Shown: in pieces, positions 27,126 to 34,246 of the stretch
How the letters are laid out: each line of letters starts with the position of its first letter
How positions within the stretch are numbered: the first letter of the stretch is position 1
Assembly (NCBI GenBank): GCA_014359885.1
Contig: JACIYN010000025.1
Location: 1-64,000, forward strand
DNA: 64,000 nt
Direction: 5' to 3'
Source: Desulfacinum sp.
GTDB lineage: Bacteria; Desulfobacterota; Syntrophobacteria; Syntrophobacterales; DSM-9756
The notes under the pieces: model-generated
Told to the model about the DNA's origin: nothing
The model's database searches: none
Seen by the model: only the letters and a program-made list of their open reading frames with translations
Translations under genes and position numbers: made by a program

Positions 27126-29144
27126 GTGGGGACGAAGGAAGCCATGTTTCTGGAGCAGGCACCGCACGGAGTCCGAGGAGCCGCGATGCCGTCCTTGGCC
27201 GTGGCGGCGATCTGGCCCGCAGCGTTCTTTTATTTCGAGGACGGCGGGCGCCGGCCGCAAAGGCCCGAAGAGGCTTCCCTGTATGCCGTACGCCAAAGGA
27301 TCGGATCGGTCCATCACTGGCACGAGGCGCTCCGGGAGATGCTCCTGCGCCCTGCGCCCCGGGACGTCCGCCTCATGGGCCTGGCCCGCACCCTTTCCCT
27401 CTCCCCCTTGGAAATCCTGGCAGCCGCCCTCTGTCTTGCGGTGGAGGAAGATTCCCACATGGCGGCCATGGTGGCTTTGCTCCAGCCGCACGCGGGATCG
27501 CCCCGCCCCACGGTGGGTCTGGTGGCGGACACGCTGGGATCTCTCGTGAAGGACTCCGTGGAAGAGTCACCATCGTATCTTCTGGCCACGGGAACCGCCG
27601 CCCGAACGGGCCTTCTCCGCCGGATCAACGAATCCGCCCCCCTGTGCGATCAACAATTGGGGGTTCCCGCTCCGCTCATTTATTCTCTCAGGGGGATTTT
27701 TCAGCCTTGGCCCGGAACCCGCCTTGTCCCCCAGGTCGATCCCGAAACGGCGCCGGAAACCCTGACACGGGAGGCCCGGGCCCATGCTTCGGCCCTGCAG
27801 GAAACCTCCCGGTGCCATCTCGTCATCCGCTCGCCCTCCCCCAGGGAAGCGGAGCTGGCGGCCTTTCATGTCTGCAGGGCTTTGGGCAGGAGGCCGGTCT
27901 TCGCCCGGGAGGCCTCGACCCCCATGGAAGGATTCGGCCTCTACTGCACGCTGGAAAGATTGGTGCCCGTCTTCGTTCTGGAAACGGCCCCCGGAGTGGT
28001 CGTCCCCCTGCCGGCCGCAACGGGTTATTCGGGACCCGTCCTGGCGCTGGCGGGCCCCGACGGAGCCGTGCAATCGGACGAAAGCGAGATCTACCAGTGG
28101 CGGACCCCCCTTCCCGGCCCAGAGGAAAGGCGCCGGATATGGCTGAAGATGGTGGAAGACCCCGCTCTCGCCCAATCCCTGGCGGCTTCCCATCTCCAGG
28201 GGGCCGACCGCATTGGAAGCCTGGGAACCCTGGCGCGCATGAAGGCACGGGTGAGCGGGCGCCTCCAGGTGGAATTCCAGGACGTGCGGCAGGCCGCCTT
28301 CCAGGTGGGTGGTCTGGAAACCCTGGCCCAGCCCGTGCCGGAAGAGGTCCCGGAAAAGGCCCTCATTGTCACCCAAACCACCCGGAAAATGCTGGAGATG
28401 CTGGAAGCCCGGTGCCGACACCGGGAGGACTTGCCGCACCATCTGGGGGTCACCCTGAAGGCTTCCTACCGCACCGGGGTACGGGCCCTCTTTGTGGGCC
28501 CTTCGGGAACGGGCAAAACCCTGGCGGCCTCCTGGCTCGCCACCCGGCTGGGCTTCGCCCTCTATCGCGTGGACCTGGCCGCCGTCATGAGCAAATACGT
28601 GGGAGAGACGGAAAAGAATCTGTCCGCCCTGTTGGCCGCCGCCGAAGAAGCCGACGTGATTCTTCTCTTCGACGAAGCCGACTCCCTCTTTGGAAAACGC
28701 ACGGAAGTGCGGGACGCCAACGACCGTTTCGCCAATGCGCAAACCAACTACCTGCTCCAGCGGCTGGAACACTACCGGGGGATCGTTCTCCTCACGAGCA
28801 ACAGCCGGGCCCGCATGGACGCCTCCTTTAGCCGCCGCATCGACCTGGTGGTGGAATTTCCCGCACCCGGACCCGAGGAGAGGCGCGCGCTGTGGAGATC
28901 CCACCTGGGCGACGACCACGACCTTCAGCCGGCGGAACTGAATCTTCTGGCCGCCCACGCCGATGTTTGCGGCGGGCACATCCGAAACGCCGTGCTGGCG
29001 GCGGCCGTCCGGGCCCTCGAACAGGGACGGCGGCTGAAATGGCCGGACGTTCTCGAGGGGCTCAGGCTGGAGTACGCCAAGCTGGGCCGGCAGATGCCGG
29101 CCGGACTTTCGGACTCTCCCGGCGGCGGTGCCCGGGAGGCATGA
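27126..29144 (+). CDS. AAA+ ATPase of the injection system (Afp15-like)
   Basis: A 672-residue protein with an N-terminal helical region (about 1-400) and one AAA+ domain. Walker A is GPSGTGKT at 458-465, Walker B is VILLFDEAD with Asp516/Glu517, and the sensor region reads LLTSNSRARMDASFSRRID. A C-terminal helical lid follows. Afp15-like ATPases are needed for particle assembly and are conserved in eCIS loci. The GTG start is used; an ATG six codons later with a GAAGGA site before it is an equal alternative. Confidence 0.92.
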   Translation: MGTKEAMFLEQAPHGVRGAAMPSLAVAAIWPAAFFYFEDGGRRPQRPEEASLYAVRQRIGSVHHWHEALREMLLRPAPRDVRLMGLARTLSLSPLEILAAALCLAVEEDSHMAAMVALLQPHAGSPRPTVGLVADTLGSLVKDSVEESPSYLLATGTAARTGLLRRINESAPLCDQQLGVPAPLIYSLRGIFQPWPGTRLVPQVDPETAPETLTREARAHASALQETSRCHLVIRSPSPREAELAAFHVCRALGRRPVFAREASTPMEGFGLYCTLERLVPVFVLETAPGVVVPLPAATGYSGPVLALAGPDGAVQSDESEIYQWRTPLPGPEERRRIWLKMVEDPALAQSLAASHLQGADRIGSLGTLARMKARVSGRLQVEFQDVRQAAFQVGGLETLAQPVPEEVPEKALIVTQTTRKMLEMLEARCRHREDLPHHLGVTLKASYRTGVRALFVGPSGTGKTLAASWLATRLGFALYRVDLAAVMSKYVGETEKNLSALLAAAEEADVILLFDEADSLFGKRTEVRDANDRFANAQTNYLLQRLEHYRGIVLLTSNSRARMDASFSRRIDLVVEFPAPGPEERRALWRSHLGDDHDLQPAELNLLAAHADVCGGHIRNAVLAAAVRALEQGRRLKWPDVLEGLRLEYAKLGRQMPAGLSDSPGGGAREA

Positions 29145-29223
29145 CGCGGCGGTTTCCATGCACGCGCCATGGGGGCGCCTCATCATCCGCCCCCACAAAC
29201 GAAAAAGGCGGAGAGGAGAACTC

Positions 29224-29859
29224 ATGGATCCAGTCATTTTCAGGCCCTTGGAGCGGATCCTGGCCGTCTTGATCGGGGGGATCTCCATCTATCTGGGATA
29301 CCGCCTTTTTCTGCATCTTCCCGAAAAGACGGACAGCCAGGGTCGGATCGTCCTACCCGGAAACATCTCCGTGTATCTGAGCCGGGTGGGACCCGGCGTC
29401 TTCTTCGCCCTGTTCGGAGCGGCCGTCGTGGCCTTGTCCCTCCATCGAGCCGTGCAGTACGAAGCGGCGAGCCCCGCGGCGGAACCGACCGCCCGTGCCT
29501 CCAGTGCGCAAGTGCTTTACCACGGCGCCGTGGAGACGGCCGCTCACGGATCCGGCGGGGAAAACCTGGAGATCCGCCGGGCGCACCTGGCGACCCGGCT
29601 GGCCCGCCTCAACCGCATCCCCTCCCTGCTCCGCCCGGACATGGATCCCGGTCTTCGAGTGGACACGGTGGACCTGCTCCTGCCCGACGTCAAACTGAGC
29701 CTTCTTCAATCCGTCTGGGGGCCGGACTGGGGTGACTTTTTGGAGTTCGAGCAGTGGGTCCGAAACGGTGCGGCGGGAGAACCGCCTCCGGGATGCAGGG
29801 AGCCCGCCGGTCTTTTCCGCCGCGGGGCGGGCGACCCGGAAAAGGACGCGAATCCATGA
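29224..29859 (+). CDS. Small membrane protein with two predicted transmembrane helices
   Basis: A 211-residue protein. Two hydrophobic helices lie at about 11-29 and 56-74, joined by a loop that holds a PEKTDSQGRI segment; the rest is a soluble tail with a helix-rich region (EIRRAHLATRLARLNR). The ATG is preceded by GGAGAGGAG. I know no family for it. The stop overlaps the start of the metalloprotease gene by four bases, so both are made together. It may help with membrane placement of the products that follow; this is a guess from position. Confidence 0.75.
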   Translation: MDPVIFRPLERILAVLIGGISIYLGYRLFLHLPEKTDSQGRIVLPGNISVYLSRVGPGVFFALFGAAVVALSLHRAVQYEAASPAAEPTARASSAQVLYHGAVETAAHGSGGENLEIRRAHLATRLARLNRIPSLLRPDMDPGLRVDTVDLLLPDVKLSLLQSVWGPDWGDFLEFEQWVRNGAAGEPPPGCREPAGLFRRGAGDPEKDANP

Positions 29860-31223
29860 AGTTCAGAAAGCTGGTGGGCACGGCCTTGGCCTTTTTTCTG
29901 GGCGCTGCAACCGCGGGTCCGCTCCAGGCCATGAATCTCGACGAGCTCTACTCCCGGCAGGTGCTCCAGTACTGGCAGGGCCGGTACCGCGACAACCTGG
30001 AGTGGAACTTCCGGAACGTGGTGCTGGCGAACCTCACCGCCGCCGAAAGGCGGCGGGTGCAGGGAGCTTCCCTGGAGATGCCCATCATCGCTCCGGGACA
30101 GAACGTGCCCGTCAATTTCTACGCGTACCGGTCGGGAAGCAGCGGCCGGATCGTCCTGCCCGTCGTCTCCGTCAAGTTTCTGGACGACTTCGCCATCGCC
30201 TCCGCCTGGCTGGAATTCAACGGCTTCAGTCAGGAGACGGCCTACAACTACATGTCCATGCTCAAGTACAAGTGCCTGGGCTCCTCGCAGACCCGGTGTC
30301 CGCCTCCCCTGGAAGCCCTCCGGATCCCTCCCGACGCCCTGGCCGACCCCAACGTGGACTCCCTTTCCCAGAAGATCCTCAAGAGCGCCGTCGTCTTCAT
30401 CATGGCCCACGAACTGGGTCACCTCTACCACCGCCACCCGGGATACGACATTCCGGTGAGTCAGGCCCAGGAAAACGAGAGCCAGGCGGACGCCTTCGCC
30501 CTGGAGGTCATGAGGCGGATCGGCACGGCGCCCATGGGCATGGTGCACTTCTTCATGGCGGCCCTCTACCTGATGCCCCATCGCGGAGATTTCGGATCGG
30601 AAAGGGATTGGGAATCGTACCTTCGGAAAAGAGCCACCCATCCCTTCACGGGGGAACGGCTTCGGCGTTTCGCAGAGGAACTTCGGCGCAAACCCCGCGA
30701 TTTTGCCGCCTCTGAACCGGATCTGGAGGCGGCCGCAGTCAGGGTGAACACCATGGCCGGCGAGGTGGAAAAGATCGCCTCCATCCTGGAAGACCCCAAC
30801 ATCCAGAAGACACTGGCCCGCATCGGACGAAATACGGACCTGGACACCCTCCGGCCGCGCCCCAAGGGCGGCATCGGTAGGGTCCTGGAAGAGGACAGCC
30901 ACGATCGGGGAGAGGCCAGGCAGGCTTTTGACGGCCTTTACCGGGGAAGCTTTTCCGCCCATGGCGGTGGGGATGCCGTTCCCATCGACGTCAAGTTCCA
31001 ACGCACCGGAGAGCGCGTGGCGGGAATCTACTCCTACGGGCTCGGCCAGGGACGCATCCGCGGAAGGATTCGCGACGGCCGCCTCTACTTCCAATGGGAA
31101 GAAGGCGCAGAAACGGGAGGCGGCGTGTTCATCCCCCAAAACGATGGGGAGGCTTTCCAAGGAACCTGGGGATACGGAACGTCCCGGGACAACGGAGGCT
31201 CGTGGAACGGAAAACGGCCGTGA
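29856..31223 (+). CDS. Secreted HExxH zinc metalloprotease, M48-like
   Basis: A 455-residue protein with an N-terminal signal peptide (MKFRKLVGTALAFFLGAATA, cut near the following Ala). The zinc motif HELGH is at 185-189 and the expected third-ligand region ENESQADAF follows at 206-213, with Glu208 and Asp212 in ExxxD spacing as in M48 peptidases. The C-terminal 120 residues form a beta-sheet domain (VDVKF-type strands, GRIRGRIRDGRLYFQWEEG). It could be an effector, a maturation protease for the system, or an unrelated periplasmic enzyme. Its overlap with the preceding membrane-protein gene ties it to the operon. Confidence 0.82.
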   Translation: MKFRKLVGTALAFFLGAATAGPLQAMNLDELYSRQVLQYWQGRYRDNLEWNFRNVVLANLTAAERRRVQGASLEMPIIAPGQNVPVNFYAYRSGSSGRIVLPVVSVKFLDDFAIASAWLEFNGFSQETAYNYMSMLKYKCLGSSQTRCPPPLEALRIPPDALADPNVDSLSQKILKSAVVFIMAHELGHLYHRHPGYDIPVSQAQENESQADAFALEVMRRIGTAPMGMVHFFMAALYLMPHRGDFGSERDWESYLRKRATHPFTGERLRRFAEELRRKPRDFAASEPDLEAAAVRVNTMAGEVEKIASILEDPNIQKTLARIGRNTDLDTLRPRPKGGIGRVLEEDSHDRGEARQAFDGLYRGSFSAHGGGDAVPIDVKFQRTGERVAGIYSYGLGQGRIRGRIRDGRLYFQWEEGAETGGGVFIPQNDGEAFQGTWGYGTSRDNGGSWNGKRP

Positions 31224-31275
31224 CGGTATCCAACGGGGCAGTGAATGGGGAGAGCGGCCGGAGGGAGGCACACCC

Positions 31276-34215
31276 ATGACGACGGACACGCCGGCAAAGA
31301 ACGGAAAGGACCGTAGCAGGGAAATCCGCATCGCCTTGGTGCTCTATGGAGGGGTCTCCCTGGCCGTTTATGAAAACGGTGTCACCCGGGCCTTCTTCGA
31401 CCTGGTGAGGGAGGCCGGACCTTTCGGGCTCCTGCTGGAAATTCTGGATGCCGATGCGGTGGTGGACGTGGTGGCGGGAACGTCCGCCGGCGGCATCAAC
31501 GGACTTTTTCTCGCCGCAGCGCTGGAGTCCGGCGGCGATTTTTCCAAGACCGCGGACTTGTGGAGAAAGCACGGAGACCTGGGGGCCTTGCTTCGCCCGG
31601 TCACCACAGCCGATGAGGCCGTCTCGCTCCTGGACGGCGAAGGCTACTACCAGCAACGGCTGGAAGAGGCCTTTCGCAGCATTCTCACGCCAACTTCCGA
31701 TCGGGCCCCCAGCCCGGGCGAAATGGACGTCTTCATTACGGGCACCAATCTGGAAGGGATCCTGTCCACCTACTGGGACTCCCTGGGCGCCCGGATCGAC
31801 GACAAGACCCACCGAACCGTCTTCCGGCTCGAGCACCGGCCCGGGCGCAAAGTGCTGGGGATGGGGCATGCGGACCCCGCGCAAGGAGATACGACATCCC
31901 TTCAGGCTTGCATCCTGGCCTCCATCGCGCGCATCACCTCCACCTTTCCCGTGGCCTTTCCTCCCTTTTCGTTGGAGCAGCTTCCTCCGGACCGGAGGGA
32001 AGCGGTGAAGGAGGCCCTGGAGAGATCAAGCCGCACCCGGCCGACCCACCACGTGTACGTGGACGGCGGCGTTCTGGACAACAAGCCCTTCGGTCCGGTT
32101 CTGGAGGCCATCTTCTACCGCATGCCCCACAAGCTGGTGGACAGAAGGCTCTTTTACGTGGAGCCCGATCCGGCCCATCTCACGCCCCTCAACGACGAGG
32201 AATCCAAGCGCCTACAGAATCCCTTCCGGGTGGCCGTGGCCTCTTTGAGCACCATCCCGTCCCACGAAAGCATCGGGGAGGACCTGGAGAAGCTGAAGGC
32301 CCACAACGCCAGGATCCGCTGGCTCAACCGCATCAAGGAAAATTACCTGGAGCTGGCGCGGTCCGCTCCTCCAGGGGCCGACCCCGCCGCAAGCCACACC
32401 CCCGGCGAAGTGTACCGAAGGGTGCGCATGGACAGCCTCTGCACGCTCATGGTGTCGGATTCGGACGACGTGCCGTCGGCCAAGACGGAAATCAGCCATC
32501 CCGAGAGAAAACGCCTCTTCCAATCCCTCCGCGAAACGCTCCTGGAGCTGACGGCGGTCGAAGACGCGGGGCGCCCGGGGGAGGGGCCCGCCGGGTGGCT
32601 CCATTCCTACGACGTGGAATGGCACCTTCGCTGCGCCTTCCATGTGCTCTACCATCTCTACGAATCCATGGGCGCCTTGCAGGAAGACGATCATCCGGAA
32701 CTGCTCCAGGCGGTGAAGGCTGCCGGAAGAATCATCAAGGCGCTCCGCATGATCCGAAACCGCCTCTATCTTCTTCGGGACGCGGTCTTCGAAAAAACGG
32801 CCGACGGGCTCCACCTGACCCCTTCCTTCCTGCTGAAGTCCTTCGCCGCCTTCCTGGACCGGGAAAACTCCTTGTGGCATCCGTTCTTGAGCGAATTCCC
32901 CTCTGAAGCGACGGACGGGCCCCTGCGGGAGCACCTTCGCCTGCTCGCCGATCGGGAAGAGGGACCGCTCCGTTCCAGGCAGCTCACCCGGGCGGCCTCC
33001 CAGGCATGGCAATGGATCCGCGAGATGGACCCGGAAGAGGTGGATCGTCTGTATCTGCCCGAAACGCCGCCCGGAACCATTTTCACGGCGCTCCATGAGG
33101 TACTCCATCGGGTGGCCTCTTCCGTTCCGGAAGCCGGGAACCCCATCGAAGACTTCATCATCCTGGACAGAGCCTTTTATCCCGTGGAGTTCGCCGCCCG
33201 CATTCATGAGCTGGACGAGATCGAATACGTGCGCATCAGCCCGCGGGACGCCCAGACCGGCCTGAGCGCCGTGGCGCCGGCCGTCAAGGTGACCGGAGAC
33301 GACATGGCGCACTTCGCCGCCTTCTTCCGCAGGGACTGGAGGGCCAACGACATCCTGTGGGGCCGGATCGACGGCATCTGCCAGATCGTGCGAAGCCTCC
33401 TGGATGAAGGGGCCCAAGAAAGGCTTTGGCGGAACCGCCGGCGCCTGCCCGATACCATCACCCTGGAAGTGTTGGACGAGCATTTCCAGGGCTGTCCGCT
33501 TTCCCAAAAGAAGGCCCTGCTCCGGTCGTGGCGGGAGATCTTAGACACCCGGCCGCCCGAGACCTGTTCCGAAGGGGAAAAGGCCGGCTGGATCCTGAAG
33601 CTTTCGGCCTTCCGGGACCGATTCATCACGGCGGCCCAATACCATGCCGTGTGCCAGGACCTGGGAACCCTCTACGAAGACCTCTACTTCCAGGAAATGG
33701 TTTGGGGCACGATCGCCGACGAGACGGGCGTGGGGCCGCAAAGCGGCGAGACGGCCGTGGAAGCCCGCGCCAGGAAAAGAGGGGCCCAGGCCCGGGGCGC
33801 CGTCCGGGACTGCGGATCCGATTTGCAGGAAAAGGCCCTGGGATCCCAGACGGTGGTGGGACCCAAAGGGGCCGTGCCCGCGCACATCCTCATGGAATAC
33901 GCCTGCCACGCTTACCTGCTTGTGTGGGGGCTGCTGCAGGCGGCTCTGCAGGGACGCCAGAGACTTTCCGGTTTCTTCTCGCGGCGAACTCCCCGCTGGG
34001 TCCTGAGAACTCCCATCGCCTTTTTCTACCACCTGGTTCGAGCGCAAAGGCGCCAGCCCCGCTCCTTCCCCATCCTGGTCGTGGGGAGCGTGGCGGCGCT
34101 GCTGGCGTGCGGGGTCACCGGACTATTCTTCGGAAATCCCTGGTTCGTCCTGCCCATTGTCGCCGCCCTGGCCGCCATGGGCATCACGGTTTGGCTGAAG
34201 CCCGAAAAGAAGTGA
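31276..34215 (+). CDS. Patatin-like phospholipase with C-terminal membrane segments
   Basis: A 979-residue protein. The patatin domain fills the first 300 residues: glycine-rich oxyanion loop LYGGVSLAVYENG, nucleophile elbow GTSAGG with Ser70, and the DGG motif with Asp263 (YVDGGVLDNKPFG). The long remainder is helical and similar to the patatin-related proteins of TIGR03607/DUF3376 type. Two hydrophobic segments close the chain (about residues 932-975). Patatins hydrolyse acyl esters of membrane lipids with a Ser/Asp dyad. ATG is preceded by GAGGGAGG. Standing between eCIS genes, it is a plausible payload or membrane-active accessory. Confidence 0.88.
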   Translation: MTTDTPAKNGKDRSREIRIALVLYGGVSLAVYENGVTRAFFDLVREAGPFGLLLEILDADAVVDVVAGTSAGGINGLFLAAALESGGDFSKTADLWRKHGDLGALLRPVTTADEAVSLLDGEGYYQQRLEEAFRSILTPTSDRAPSPGEMDVFITGTNLEGILSTYWDSLGARIDDKTHRTVFRLEHRPGRKVLGMGHADPAQGDTTSLQACILASIARITSTFPVAFPPFSLEQLPPDRREAVKEALERSSRTRPTHHVYVDGGVLDNKPFGPVLEAIFYRMPHKLVDRRLFYVEPDPAHLTPLNDEESKRLQNPFRVAVASLSTIPSHESIGEDLEKLKAHNARIRWLNRIKENYLELARSAPPGADPAASHTPGEVYRRVRMDSLCTLMVSDSDDVPSAKTEISHPERKRLFQSLRETLLELTAVEDAGRPGEGPAGWLHSYDVEWHLRCAFHVLYHLYESMGALQEDDHPELLQAVKAAGRIIKALRMIRNRLYLLRDAVFEKTADGLHLTPSFLLKSFAAFLDRENSLWHPFLSEFPSEATDGPLREHLRLLADREEGPLRSRQLTRAASQAWQWIREMDPEEVDRLYLPETPPGTIFTALHEVLHRVASSVPEAGNPIEDFIILDRAFYPVEFAARIHELDEIEYVRISPRDAQTGLSAVAPAVKVTGDDMAHFAAFFRRDWRANDILWGRIDGICQIVRSLLDEGAQERLWRNRRRLPDTITLEVLDEHFQGCPLSQKKALLRSWREILDTRPPETCSEGEKAGWILKLSAFRDRFITAAQYHAVCQDLGTLYEDLYFQEMVWGTIADETGVGPQSGETAVEARARKRGAQARGAVRDCGSDLQEKALGSQTVVGPKGAVPAHILMEYACHAYLLVWGLLQAALQGRQRLSGFFSRRTPRWVLRTPIAFFYHLVRAQRRQPRSFPILVVGSVAALLACGVTGLFFGNPWFVLPIVAALAAMGITVWLKPEKK

Positions 34216-34246
34216 GCGCCGAACGGCACGGCAAAGGGGGTCTGTC

